Shown here: in pieces, positions 49,040-58,517 of the stretch
Layout: the number at the start of each line of letters is the position of its first letter
How positions within the stretch are numbered: position 1 is the first letter of the stretch
DNA from: an uncultured Mollicutes bacterium
GTDB lineage: Bacteria > Bacillota_I > Bacilli_A > ML615J-28 > CAG-313
Reading direction: 5' to 3'
Length of the DNA stretch: 64,000 bases
Assembly: GCA_900548675.1 (NCBI GenBank)
Contig: URLJ01000001.1
Location: 1 to 64,000 of the forward strand
Notes under the pieces: generated by a model
The model's database searches: none
Seen by the model: the letters and a program-made list of their open reading frames with translations, nothing else
What the model was told of the DNA's origin: nothing
Position numbers and translations under genes: made by a program

Positions 49040-49508
49040 ACATTATAGAGTTTTAATGATTAATTATGCAGACTTTGTTAAATTTATAGCAACAAAGTAT
49101 TATAATTGGGATGGAATAAAAGACGAAAAAGGACGCGCATTACTTCAACATATTGGAACAGAACAAGGAAGAGAAAATGTAGATGAAAATATATGGGTTG
49201 ATATGGTTATCAATGTTATTAAAGTTGCTAAACACGATTATGACATTGCAATTATAGCTGACTGTCGTTTTCCAAATGAATTTGATAGATGGGCGGAAGA
49301 AGGATACGATATAATGAAAATTAAAATTGAAAGAGATGGACATCAAAATCATTTAACAGAAGAACAAAGACAACACCCAAGTGAAACAGCATTAGATAAT
49401 TATACAGAAGGTATAATTACAATAAAAAATTTAGCGAGCTTAGATGACTTAGACCAACTAGCGGAAGATTTTATTAATTGTCATTTTGAAAACGGTTTTA
49501 AAAATTGA
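48957..49508 (+). CDS. Deoxynucleoside monophosphate kinase-like
   Basis: 183 residues. P-loop GIAGHAECGKTT, then INYADFVKFIA, ADCRFPNEFDRW (Walker B region) and lid HPSETALDNY. The SETALD and RFPNE patterns fit T4 gp1-type dNMP kinases, which phosphorylate dTMP, dGMP or modified hydroxymethyl-dNMPs. Coupled with the RlaP gene. Together with SHMT it hints at pyrimidine metabolism for phage DNA. Confidence 0.8.
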   Translation: MKIIGIAGHAECGKTTLSNFIKAALERRHYRVLMINYADFVKFIATKYYNWDGIKDEKGRALLQHIGTEQGRENVDENIWVDMVINVIKVAKHDYDIAIIADCRFPNEFDRWAEEGYDIMKIKIERDGHQNHLTEEQRQHPSETALDNYTEGIITIKNLASLDDLDQLAEDFINCHFENGFKN

Positions 49509-49563
49509 CTTTCAGAAGAAATTATAGTATAATTATATTATAAACAATGAAAGGAGATTTAAA

Positions 49564-50682
49564 ATGGATATAAATTTATTTGATTTAAAACCAGAAAAAA
49601 TATATGGATTAAAAGCAAATGAAGATTTGAAACAAGAAAAAATTAACAGATGTGTTGAATCTGGGAATTATGTTGCAAGTCTTAAAAAAGATGGACAATA
49701 TCATAGATATGTAAATTACGAAGGTGAAATTAAAATGCAAACAAGAGGTACAAGCGTAAAAACTGGAACTTATGGAGAAGTACAGGAAAAAGTACCTCAC
49801 ATTATGGAATTTTTAGATAGAGTAGTCCCAAAAAACTCTTTATTAGTTGGTGAACTTTATAGACCAGGTTGGACAACAAATGAAGTTGGAAGCATTTTAA
49901 GATGTTTACCAGCTAAAGCTATTTCAAGACAAAAAGAAACTCCATTAATTTTTTATATTCACGATGTTTGGTATTGGAACGGAGAAAACTTTATGATAAA
50001 AACAAAAGAAGAGAGAAATAAAAAATTAATCGAAATTAGAGATGAAATAACTCATAATGAAGGCATGATTGATTATATTGAATTTGCAAGTTATGTAGAT
50101 ACTGTTAAAGAAATAAAAGAATTAATTGATTATGCATTTGACAACGACGAAGAAGGAGTTGTTTTAACTCTTAAAAATTCTATTGTAAATCCTGGCGCGA
50201 AAACTGCTTGGAAAACACTAAAAATTAAAAAAGAATTACAAGATGATGCAGATGTCTTTATGACGGGAAAATATAAAAATCCTGAGAAATTTTATATGGG
50301 CAAAGAAATTTACAATTGGGAATATTGGATGAATGAAAAAACAGGAGAGTTTTTATTAGGAAAACATTATAAAGATTATTTAGATGGTGCTACAATTGTA
50401 GCAGTAACTAAACCTTTCTTTTATGGTTGGCCAGGCTCTGTTGAAATTGCAGTTTTAGATGAAAATAATCAAAGAGTTCCAATCGGTTGGATTTCAGGAT
50501 TAACAGATGAGCTAAAAGAAGATTTCATTCAAAACAACAATCAATATATTGATAGAGTTTGTAGAGTTCAAGCAATGGAAACAACAGAAGATTTTAAACT
50601 TCGTCATGCAAAGTTTATGGGATTTAGAGACGATATTACAATTGAAGATTGTACTTTTGATAAAATTTTTAAAAGGAGTTAA
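49564..50682 (+). CDS. ATP-dependent DNA ligase
   Basis: 372 residues. Motif I ASLKKDGQYHR with the nucleophilic Lys, motif Ia-like KMQTRGT, motif III LLVGELYRPG, motif IV EGVVLTLKN, motif V WKTLKIKK, then an OB-type C-terminal domain. The K-x-D-G motif and size fit phage DNA ligases, although an RNA-active member cannot be excluded. Own promoter TTGACT-17 bp-TATAAT at about 49505-49533. Confidence 0.85.
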   Translation: MDINLFDLKPEKIYGLKANEDLKQEKINRCVESGNYVASLKKDGQYHRYVNYEGEIKMQTRGTSVKTGTYGEVQEKVPHIMEFLDRVVPKNSLLVGELYRPGWTTNEVGSILRCLPAKAISRQKETPLIFYIHDVWYWNGENFMIKTKEERNKKLIEIRDEITHNEGMIDYIEFASYVDTVKEIKELIDYAFDNDEEGVVLTLKNSIVNPGAKTAWKTLKIKKELQDDADVFMTGKYKNPEKFYMGKEIYNWEYWMNEKTGEFLLGKHYKDYLDGATIVAVTKPFFYGWPGSVEIAVLDENNQRVPIGWISGLTDELKEDFIQNNNQYIDRVCRVQAMETTEDFKLRHAKFMGFRDDITIEDCTFDKIFKRS

Positions 50683-50684
50683 TT

Positions 50685-50900
50685 ATGTTTGGTGTCGAAA
50701 AAGAAAAGAAAATGAAGTATATTGGGTCAAATGAAAAAACAGAATTAAAAAATGGTGAAATTTATCCAGTTGTAATAGAACATCACTTTTTTTCAAAACG
50801 ATTAACAGCTTGGATTTTTTTACCTCAAACAGAACAAGTAATAACAAGACTTTACAAAAATAGATATTATTTAAGTTTAAATTGGAGAGGAGAAGAATAA
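50685..50900 (+). CDS. Hypothetical protein, 71 aa
   Basis: Small SH3-like beta barrel by appearance (KYIGSNEKTELKNGEIYPVV, then ITRLYKNRYYLSLNW). Starts 3 bases after the ligase stop behind AAAAGGAG. Unrecognised. Confidence 0.65.
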   Translation: MFGVEKEKKMKYIGSNEKTELKNGEIYPVVIEHHFFSKRLTAWIFLPQTEQVITRLYKNRYYLSLNWRGEE

Positions 50901-51073
50901 TGGGCGTAAAATATAAAATTAGTAAAAAAATGTATGAATGCATTAGAGACCAAGATTTTGGAGATACAAAAAATAAAAAGAGAAATAAACCGTTAAACAA
51001 AAAAGAAATTTTAGCTTATATGAACCAACATTTTGGTTTAAAAGAAGAAATAGTTGATATTAGTATAATATAA
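50900..51073 (+). CDS. Hypothetical protein, 57 aa
   Basis: Start ATG 50900 (behind GGAGAGGAGAAGA) overlaps the previous stop. Basic start (MGVKYKISKKMYECIRDQ) and helical end. A GAAC/GTTC terminator with GGCGCGAAGC in its centre and a T run follows (about 51075-51102). Confidence 0.65.
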   Translation: MGVKYKISKKMYECIRDQDFGDTKNKKRNKPLNKKEILAYMNQHFGLKEEIVDISII

Positions 51074-51074
51074 T

Positions 51075-51102
51075 GAACTGGCGCGAAGCTGGTTCTTTTT
51101 TA
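51075..51102 (+). terminator. Intrinsic terminator
   Basis: GAACTGGC-GCGAA-GCTGGTTC hairpin followed by TTTTTT. Confidence 0.8.
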
Positions 51103-51170
51103 TTTAAAACTTGATTTTATGTGAAAATTTTGTTATACTTATTATAGTTTAAATAGAATGGAGGAATAAA

Positions 51171-53024
51171 ATGGCTACAAATTATGGTATTAACGATATA
51201 GAAACATTGTCATTTAGAGATGGAATTAGGAAAAGAATAGCAATGTATTTAGGAAGTGCTGATATGCAAGGTGTTTATAATGCTATTCAAGAAATTATCT
51301 CTAACTCAATTGACGAATTTTATATGGGGTACGGAAAAGAAATAGAAATTTCATTAGATGGGAATACAGTAACTGTAAACGATTATGCCAGAGGCGTTCC
51401 TTTTGGGGTAAAAGATGATGGAAGCAATGTTCTTGTAGACATTTATTCTAAGCCTCATACTGGCGGAAAATTTAATGATAAAGTTTATAATTCTGTTGCA
51501 GGTCTTAATGGAATTGGAGCAAAAGCAACTTGTTTAAGTTCAAAAAAATTTAAAGTCGTTTCTTATAGAGATGGAATATGTGCAACAGCAGTTTTTGAAG
51601 AAGGAAATTTAATTTCTTATAAAGAAGAGAAAAACGCGCGAAAAACTAACGGAACAACAGTTAAATTCATACCAGATGAGCAAGTTTTTAACTTAGAACC
51701 AATTGAAATTGAGTTTGAAAAATTATGTAATACTTGTAAAAACTTATCTTATTTAACAAAAGGCTTAACTTTTAAATTAGAAAATTGCAAAACTGGTAAA
51801 AAAGTAAGTTATTGCGCGAAAAACGGATTATTAGATTTAATAGATGACAAGGCAACAGATGTAATTCACGACCATCCTTTTTATTATCAATTAAAAGATG
51901 GGCAAAACGAAGTAGAAATTGCTTTACAATGGACAAAAGGAAAAGAAAAAATTTATGTTTTTACAAATGGTTTGGAAAACATCGAAGGTGGAACAAGTTT
52001 AACTGGTTTAAAAACAGCTATAACTCGTAACTTAAATAAAGAATTTAAAAAGAATTTTAGTGGAGAGATGGCGCGAACAGGATTGGTTGCAGCAATTTCT
52101 TGTAAAACACCAAATCCTTCTTTTGCAAATCAAACAAAAACAAAAATTAACAATCCAGAATTAAGACAATTAGCCGATAGAGCGTTTAGTGATTATTTTA
52201 GAATTTATGTAAAACAATATGCGCAAGACGCAGAAGCAATAAAAGAATTTTTATCTAAAGAAGAGAAAGCTGAAGAAGCCGCAGATAGAGCAAGAGCAGC
52301 AGTAATAAATGCACAAGCAAAAATAGCTAATTCAAGAAGTAAGAAAACTGTAATGCCAGAAAAATTAAAAGATGCTGAATTTTTAGGAGATAATTCTATG
52401 TTATTAATTGTAGAAGGAAATTCAGCTATGGCAGGTTTAGCAACTGGTAGAGATACAGAAAAATATGGTTTATTAGCAATTCGTGGTAAAATTCGTAATT
52501 TATTATCTTGTCCACTTGAAGAAGGATTAGAAAATGAAGAAGTACAATCAATTTTAACAGCTCTTGGCTGTGGAATTTTAGATAAATACGATAGTAAGAA
52601 ATTAAGATACGGCAAAGTTGGTATAGCAGTTGACGCTGACGACGATGGTTGTCATATTGCTTGTCTAATTATGAGTCTGTTTAAAGCTTTAATGCCAGAA
52701 TTTATTGAAGAAGGTAGATTATGTTGGCTAAAAGCACCATTATATAAAGTACAAAAAGGAAAAACAAATCATTATTTTTATGACGATGAAGAATTAATAG
52801 CTAGTGGAATTAAAGGTGAGCAAACTAGATATAAAGGACTTGGTGAAATGGGAGCAATGGATGTAAAAGAAAGTATGTTTAGTTCTGCAAATCAAAGAGT
52901 AGAAGTTTTAATTCCAGATGACAATAGTTTCTTCCGTTTAGAAGAGCTAATGGGTCCACGAGTAGAACCTCGTAAAGAGTTTGTGTTCTCTGGTGCTATT
53001 GATTTTAGTAAAATTGTTGATTAA
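51171..53024 (+). CDS. Type II topoisomerase, ATPase/TOPRIM subunit (GyrB/ParE-like)
   Basis: 617 residues. GHKL ATPase: EIISNSIDEF (Asn and Asp/Glu), VNDYARGVPF, HTGGKFNDKVYNSVAGLNGIG. Transducer region, then TOPRIM: LLIVEGNSAMAGL (catalytic Glu) and VAVDADDDGCH-type GIAVDADDDGCHI. It is shorter than cellular ParE but complete. It pairs with the A subunit next door to relax or decatenate phage DNA. Promoter TTGATT-17 bp-TATACT at about 51112-51140. Confidence 0.92.
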   Translation: MATNYGINDIETLSFRDGIRKRIAMYLGSADMQGVYNAIQEIISNSIDEFYMGYGKEIEISLDGNTVTVNDYARGVPFGVKDDGSNVLVDIYSKPHTGGKFNDKVYNSVAGLNGIGAKATCLSSKKFKVVSYRDGICATAVFEEGNLISYKEEKNARKTNGTTVKFIPDEQVFNLEPIEIEFEKLCNTCKNLSYLTKGLTFKLENCKTGKKVSYCAKNGLLDLIDDKATDVIHDHPFYYQLKDGQNEVEIALQWTKGKEKIYVFTNGLENIEGGTSLTGLKTAITRNLNKEFKKNFSGEMARTGLVAAISCKTPNPSFANQTKTKINNPELRQLADRAFSDYFRIYVKQYAQDAEAIKEFLSKEEKAEEAADRARAAVINAQAKIANSRSKKTVMPEKLKDAEFLGDNSMLLIVEGNSAMAGLATGRDTEKYGLLAIRGKIRNLLSCPLEEGLENEEVQSILTALGCGILDKYDSKKLRYGKVGIAVDADDDGCHIACLIMSLFKALMPEFIEEGRLCWLKAPLYKVQKGKTNHYFYDDEELIASGIKGEQTRYKGLGEMGAMDVKESMFSSANQRVEVLIPDDNSFFRLEELMGPRVEPRKEFVFSGAIDFSKIVD

Positions 53025-53087
53025 AAAGTTGATTTTTAGTTAGATTTTTATTATAATTATTATAGAAAATAAATAAAGGAGAAACAA

Positions 53088-55481
53088 ATGGGCGAATTAA
53101 AGAAAGTTAATTTAACAAAAACATTAGAAAATAACTTTGCTAGATACGCAGGTATGGTTATACAAGACAGGGCAATTGTTGACGTTCGTGACGGTTTAAA
53201 ACCGGCAGCAAGACAATTAGCTTATGCACAATATATAGACAAATTGACTTATGATAAACCTTTTAAGAAAGCTACAAAATCGGTAGCCTCAGGTATGTCT
53301 CATTTTTATGTTCACGGTGATGCAAGTGCTTACTCAACTCTTATAAGAATGGGTAAACCATTTGCAATGCGTTATCCTCTTGAAGCAGTTCAAGGTTCTT
53401 ATGGTAATCAAATGGAAAACGATAACGAAGCAGCGTCAAGATATGTAGAAATGAAATTATCTGAATTAGGTACTCATTTATTTAACTCTATTGAAAAAAA
53501 TACAATTGATAAAGAGGACTGGCGCGAAAACTATGACGGAACTGAAAAGTATCCAGCTGTTTTGCCTTCAATTGGATTTTACAATTTAGTTCAAGGTTCA
53601 ACAGGTATAGGTGTTGCATTAGCAAGCTCTATTCCACAATTTAATTTGAGAGAAATGAATTCTGCTTTAATTAAATTATTGTGGAATAAAGATATTCCTT
53701 TTGAAGAAATTTATTGCGCACCAGACTTTTGTACAGGTGCTACAATAATCAATGGAGAAGAAATTAAAGAGTCAATCAAAAATGGTGTTGGTTCTTCAAT
53801 TAAATTAAGAGCAAAAATTGAAAATGATTATCAAAATAGCCAATTAATTGTAACTGAATTGCCTTATGGAGTTTATACAAATACAATTTGTAAACAATTA
53901 ACAGAAGCTATGGAAGAAAATCCTAGTTGCGGAATTGTAAAATTCCTTGACTTAACGGGAACTACACCTTTAATTAAAATTACACTAGAAAAAGGAGCAA
54001 ACTTTGCAAAAGTAAAAGAATTTTTATATAAAAATACTTCACTTCAATCTTATTTTAGTGTAAATATGGTTATGTTAAAAGATGGTAAAGTACCACAAAT
54101 CTTTGGTTTAAAAGAGGCAATGGTAGAATATCTTGAACATAGCAAAAAAGTTTTGAGAAATCAAATTCAATTTGATTTAGAAAAAGCAAAAGCAAGATTA
54201 GAAATTGTAGAAGGTTATTTAAAAGCTTTGTCTATTATTGATGAAATCGTTGCTTTAATAAAAGCGCAAACAAGTTCAGCAGCAGCTTGTATAGCTCTTA
54301 TGAATACCTATGGTTTTTCAGAAAGACAAGCAAAAGCTATATTAGATTTAAAACTTAATCGTTTAGTTAATATGGAAATTGCTAAAATTCAAGAAGAAAA
54401 ACGAACTTTAGAAAGTAAAATAGAGCATTATAATTTGTTATTAACAAATGAAAAAGAATTCTTAACAGTAATTGAGAATAACTTATTAGAAGTAAGTAAA
54501 AAATATGGGGACGATAGAAGAACAATTATTGATAATGTTAGTGAAGAAGCTCCTATTGTAGAAGAAAAAGCAATTATAGCTTATATTTCAAAAAGAGGCG
54601 CAATAATCGCGCGAGAAATAGGTGAATTATCAGTACAAAAAAGAAATACTGTTGGCTCAAAAATTAAATTTGCAGATAAAAATGATTATATTTGGAAAAC
54701 AATTGCAGGAAAAACTACAGAACAAATTTTAATTTTTACTAATTTAGGTAAAAGTTATAATGTTCAATTGTCTGAATTGCCATTAAATGAAGAAACTTAC
54801 ATTAATCAATTATTAACTTTAAAAAATGGTGAATTCGTAACTAATATTCTTTCTTATGATAATGCTAAAAAATATCAATATGTAATTTTTGCAACAAAAA
54901 ATGGCACAGTTAAAAAGACAGAAATGAAAGAATATTTAAATGGTGCGCGAAAAACAGGCTTAGTTGCATTAAAAGTGCGCGAAGATGATGTGTTAATTAG
55001 TACACAACTAATAGAAAACGATACTGATAAAGTATTTTTAGCAACCAAAAAAGGAAATTGTTTATTATTAGAACACAATGATTTTTCTGCAACTGGTAGA
55101 AATACTATTGGAGTAAAAGGAATTAATTTATCAGAAGGCGACGAATTAATAACTATGCAAATTGTATCAAACGATACAAAAGAAATATTATCTATAACAG
55201 CAAAAGGATATGGAAAACGTACTCCAATTGAAGAATTTAGTATTGCTAATCGCGCAACAAAAGGTAATGTGATTTGTAAATACAAAGAAGACAATGACTT
55301 TTTAGCAAGTGCATTATTAGTTTCACATAAAAATAAAACAATAATTGTTAATTCAAAATTATCATCATTAAAATTAGATATTAGTACAATTCCAGTACAA
55401 GGTAGAGCAACTATCGGAGTGCAAATGATAAAAATGGGAAGTACAAATTTAATTAAAGATGCAATTTTATTTGAAAGTTAA
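53088..55481 (+). CDS. Type II topoisomerase, cleavage subunit (GyrA/ParC-like)
   Basis: 797 residues. The N-terminal winged helix has RDGLKPAARQLAYAQY and the catalytic tyrosine Y119 in NEAASRYVEMKLS. The tower and coiled coil (residues 370-480) are followed by a C-terminal beta-pinwheel with repeating KNGTVKKTEMKEY, KKGNCLLLEHNDF and KGYGKRTPIEEF blades. No GyrA box is obvious, so a topo IV-like activity is more likely than supercoiling. Own promoter TTGATT-17 bp-TATAAT at about 53030-53058. Confidence 0.92.
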   Translation: MGELKKVNLTKTLENNFARYAGMVIQDRAIVDVRDGLKPAARQLAYAQYIDKLTYDKPFKKATKSVASGMSHFYVHGDASAYSTLIRMGKPFAMRYPLEAVQGSYGNQMENDNEAASRYVEMKLSELGTHLFNSIEKNTIDKEDWRENYDGTEKYPAVLPSIGFYNLVQGSTGIGVALASSIPQFNLREMNSALIKLLWNKDIPFEEIYCAPDFCTGATIINGEEIKESIKNGVGSSIKLRAKIENDYQNSQLIVTELPYGVYTNTICKQLTEAMEENPSCGIVKFLDLTGTTPLIKITLEKGANFAKVKEFLYKNTSLQSYFSVNMVMLKDGKVPQIFGLKEAMVEYLEHSKKVLRNQIQFDLEKAKARLEIVEGYLKALSIIDEIVALIKAQTSSAAACIALMNTYGFSERQAKAILDLKLNRLVNMEIAKIQEEKRTLESKIEHYNLLLTNEKEFLTVIENNLLEVSKKYGDDRRTIIDNVSEEAPIVEEKAIIAYISKRGAIIAREIGELSVQKRNTVGSKIKFADKNDYIWKTIAGKTTEQILIFTNLGKSYNVQLSELPLNEETYINQLLTLKNGEFVTNILSYDNAKKYQYVIFATKNGTVKKTEMKEYLNGARKTGLVALKVREDDVLISTQLIENDTDKVFLATKKGNCLLLEHNDFSATGRNTIGVKGINLSEGDELITMQIVSNDTKEILSITAKGYGKRTPIEEFSIANRATKGNVICKYKEDNDFLASALLVSHKNKTIIVNSKLSSLKLDISTIPVQGRATIGVQMIKMGSTNLIKDAILFES

Positions 55482-55617
55482 AAAGATACTAAAAAATATT
55501 TGATTTTTAGAAAGATTTTTGGTATAATAATATTATAGAAAATGAGATGAGAAAATCCCCTCTCACTTCAATTTCAAATTAAATAAATTAAATTAAATTA
55601 TATGGAGGAAAATTAAA

Positions 55618-55908
55618 ATGACAGAAAATTCAAGAAAAGTATTAGAAACATTAAAAGCTCATTATGCAGAGGGAAAACAATGGGAAACAGCTGAATTAGC
55701 AGCTGAAGCAGGAGTATCTTCTCCTACAGTTACAGGTGCTGTAACAGGTATGTGCAAAAAAGGATTTGCTGAAAGAATACCAGCTATGAAAGAAATCAAA
55801 ATAGTTAAAGATGGTGTTGAAGAAGTTAAAGAAAAAGAAATCAAATACATCAAATTAACAGAAGCTGGATACAACTTTGACCCAGATGCAGCTGTAGAAA
55901 GCAAATAA
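55618..55908 (+). CDS. Winged-helix DNA-binding protein, 96 aa
   Basis: An HTH of MarR/LexA type is visible: LETLKAHYAEGKQWETAELA, then AEAGVSSPTVTGAVTGMCKKGFAERI, followed by a wing rich in Lys and Val. Consensus promoter at 55502-55530, a 90-nt leader with two hairpins, and a 12-bp terminator after it: probably an abundant regulator or chromatin-like protein. Confidence 0.75.
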   Translation: MTENSRKVLETLKAHYAEGKQWETAELAAEAGVSSPTVTGAVTGMCKKGFAERIPAMKEIKIVKDGVEEVKEKEIKYIKLTEAGYNFDPDAAVESK

Positions 55909-55930
55909 TTTAATTATAATATAATTCCAA

Positions 55931-55973
55931 ATAAGGGATTTTGAATAGAATAAAACTCAAAATCCCTTTAAAT
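55931..55973 (+). terminator. Intrinsic terminator
   Basis: AAGGGATTTTGA pairs with TCAAAATCCCTT, then AAATATTAT; a 12-bp stem. Confidence 0.7.
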
Positions 55974-56042
55974 ATTATAAATTAATAAGTGTAAATAAGT
56001 AAATTAAAGAAAAGAAATTAAAAGTAAAGTGGAGGAAAATTA

Positions 56043-56921
56043 ATGAAACAAGGTTTAAATCAAGTTAATATTGAAGGAATTGTATCAGAAATTAATTTAA
56101 GAGAAATTGATAAAACACAAGAACAAGGCAAAAAATATGTTGCAGGAAACATGGTTGTTCAAGTAACAGATAACGACGGTAAAGTTAATTTTATACCAGT
56201 AGATTTTATTTCAGCTAACATCAAAAAAGATGGAACAGAAAATAAAAATTACGCTAGATTAATGCAATTAAAAGATTTTAATAGTATAGCTAGTGCAGGT
56301 ATAGATGCCGCTACAAAAGTTCAAATTAGAAATGCAAGTTTAACAGAAAGTTTATTCTTACCAGCTAATGGAACAGAAGTATTGTCTGCAATGAAAATTA
56401 ATAGCAATTTCTTTACAAAAGTAAATGATGCAAATTATACACCTCGTTCAACATTCTCATTAAACGCTTTCATTTTATCAATGGAAGATGAAATAAGAAA
56501 TGATGAACCAACTGGTAGATTAATAATTCAAGCTGCCGTTGTAGGTTATGCAGACAAAGTAGAAATTTTTAAACTAATAGCTGAAAAACAATCTTATATT
56601 GATTTTATCAGAGCTAACTGGAAAGTAGGGGATACAGTTAACGTTGGTGGAAATGTTAGATTTACAGAAGAAACTGTACAAGTAGAACAAGAAGTAGGTT
56701 TCGGAGAAGCTGAAGTTAAAAACTTCACAAAAAGAACAAAAGAATTAATAATCACAAGAGGTTCAACAGGACCTGTTAGTGAAGAAGAAGCTTATTCTGA
56801 AGAAGATATTAAAAAAGCATTATTAGCTAGAAAAGCTAGAATGGAAGAAGTTAAGAAAAAAGCACAAAGTAATACTACAAATACTGTAAACGCCGTAAGT
56901 TCAGGAAGTTTTGACTTTTAG
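56043..56921 (+). CDS. Single-stranded DNA-binding protein-like, 292 aa
   Basis: Two beta-rich blocks (QVNIEGIVSEINLREID... and FSLNAFILSMEDEIRND) read as OB folds. The C-terminus is a flexible Ser/Asn linker ending SSGSFDF, an acidic-aromatic tip like the protein-binding tail of SSB. It is directly followed by the Sak4-like ATPase and helicase genes. Phage SSBs of this size are common in large Firmicutes phages. Confidence 0.75.
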   Translation: MKQGLNQVNIEGIVSEINLREIDKTQEQGKKYVAGNMVVQVTDNDGKVNFIPVDFISANIKKDGTENKNYARLMQLKDFNSIASAGIDAATKVQIRNASLTESLFLPANGTEVLSAMKINSNFFTKVNDANYTPRSTFSLNAFILSMEDEIRNDEPTGRLIIQAAVVGYADKVEIFKLIAEKQSYIDFIRANWKVGDTVNVGGNVRFTEETVQVEQEVGFGEAEVKNFTKRTKELIITRGSTGPVSEEEAYSEEDIKKALLARKARMEEVKKKAQSNTTNTVNAVSSGSFDF

Positions 56922-56946
56922 TCAAGACTTCTAACGGAGGTATGGT

Positions 56947-57927
56947 ATGATAGATTTATTAAATTTAGAACCTGTAAAAGTTAATAAAGATTTAAAAGGA
57001 AAATTTATAATGATTTATGGGCAACCAAAAGTTGGTAAAACAACTTTAGCTGCACAATTTCCTAAAAACTTATTATTAGCATTTGAACCAGGTTATAATG
57101 CGTTAAATAATGCTATGGTACAACCAATTACTCGTTGGGCAGAATTTTTAACCGTTATCAATCAGTTGGCGCGCCCAGAAGTAAAAGAAAAGTTCCATAC
57201 TATTACAATTGATACTTGCGATATTGCATGGGATTATTGTGAAAAATATATTTGTGCTTCTAACCCAAAAGAAAACGGAGACACTCCAAAGAATTTAGCA
57301 GAAATTCCATGGGGTAAAGGATACGACTTATGTAAAAAAGCTTATGATGATGCTTTTAGAAAAATAGCAATGCTAGGTTATGGTTTAGTTTTCATATCTC
57401 ACGAACAAATGAGAAATGTTAAAACTGAAAAAGGAGAGGAATATCAAAAGATAATGCCTACTTTACCAGATAGACCAAAACTAATTGTTAATAGATTAGT
57501 AGATATAATTGCTTATTTAAGAGAGTCAATTGAAGACAATAAAAGATATATTTATACAAGAGGAAACGAAAGATTTGAGGCTGGTTCACGTTTCCCATAT
57601 TTACCAGCTAAGATAGAAATGTCTTACGAAAGCCTAGTAGATGAATTATATAAAGCTATTGAAAAACAAGCTGAAGTAGATAAAACAGAACTAGGAGAAA
57701 AGAGTGAAAATGGTTTCTTTAAAGCTGATAGAGACTTTGGAGAAACAATTAATGAGGCAAAGGAAGTGTTTAAAAAGCTTTTAGAGAAAGACAAAGAAAA
57801 ATATGCTGTTGAAATGAACAACATAATTTTACAAATATTTGGGAAACCAATAAAAATATCTGAAGCTACTCCAGAACAACAAGAACTTGTTGAACAAGTA
57901 ATTGAAGAATGGAAAACACTATTATAA
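56947..57927 (+). CDS. Sak4/AAA_24-type RecA-like ATPase
   Basis: 326 residues. Walker A IYGQPKVGKTTLAAQF, Walker B-like HTITIDTCDIAW, then FISHEQMRNV and LPDRPKLIVNRLVDIIAYL. These are the marks of phage AAA_24/Sak4 single-strand annealing or recombination ATPases, which act with SSB; the neighbouring SSB-like gene supports this. A 9-bp hairpin terminator follows. Confidence 0.85.
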   Translation: MIDLLNLEPVKVNKDLKGKFIMIYGQPKVGKTTLAAQFPKNLLLAFEPGYNALNNAMVQPITRWAEFLTVINQLARPEVKEKFHTITIDTCDIAWDYCEKYICASNPKENGDTPKNLAEIPWGKGYDLCKKAYDDAFRKIAMLGYGLVFISHEQMRNVKTEKGEEYQKIMPTLPDRPKLIVNRLVDIIAYLRESIEDNKRYIYTRGNERFEAGSRFPYLPAKIEMSYESLVDELYKAIEKQAEVDKTELGEKSENGFFKADRDFGETINEAKEVFKKLLEKDKEKYAVEMNNIILQIFGKPIKISEATPEQQELVEQVIEEWKTLL

Positions 57928-57931
57928 ATTT

Positions 57932-57958
57932 GAGTAGACTTTAAGTCTACTCTTTTTT
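57932..57958 (+). terminator. Intrinsic terminator
   Basis: GAGTAGACT/AGTCTACTC hairpin then TTTTTT. Confidence 0.85.
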
Positions 57959-58019
57959 ATTTGACATTTGACAAAAATTGTGATATAATTATATTAGATA
58001 ATAATAGAATGGAGGAAAT

Positions 58020-58505
58020 ATGAAAGTTAAATGTGCCTTTTGTAAAAGCGATACAAACAAAGTAGAAAAAGCAGATGCTATAAGAATTGATGAAAAAAAC
58101 TTTCATCCAGAATGCGCGAAAAAGTATTCAGACAGAAAAGAATTATATGACACAATTTGTCGTATTTTTAATTTAAAGAAGCCAGGACCTAAAAATATAC
58201 GTTTTGCAGAAAGATTCGTAGAAGAAGGTATGACTTATTCTGGAATTAACGGAACATTAATTTATTTTTATGAAATTAAAAAACATAGTAAAAATAAAGC
58301 CAATGAAGGAATTGGTATAGTGCCTTGGGTTTATGAAGAAGCTTCAAAATATTTTAAGGAAAGAAAAATGAGTGAGCAAAGAATTTTAGAAGGAATTGAA
58401 AAGAATAAAGGGCAAGAAACAGAAATTAGATATGTAGAAGTAAAAAAACAAACTGGACCAACAATACAGGTTCAAACTTATAATGATGAAGAATTTGAAT
58501 GGTAA
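58020..58505 (+). CDS. Zinc-finger replication accessory protein, candidate helicase loader
   Basis: 161 residues with CAFCKS and FHPEC as a four-ligand zinc site at the start, then a helical domain (RFAERFVEEGMTYSGINGTL) resembling the end part of DnaD/helicase-loader proteins. It lies between recombinase and DnaB-like genes; the loader idea rests on this position. Promoter TTGACA-17 bp-TATAAT at about 57961-57989. Confidence 0.7.
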   Translation: MKVKCAFCKSDTNKVEKADAIRIDEKNFHPECAKKYSDRKELYDTICRIFNLKKPGPKNIRFAERFVEEGMTYSGINGTLIYFYEIKKHSKNKANEGIGIVPWVYEEASKYFKERKMSEQRILEGIEKNKGQETEIRYVEVKKQTGPTIQVQTYNDEEFEW

Positions 58506-58517
58506 GGAAGTGATACT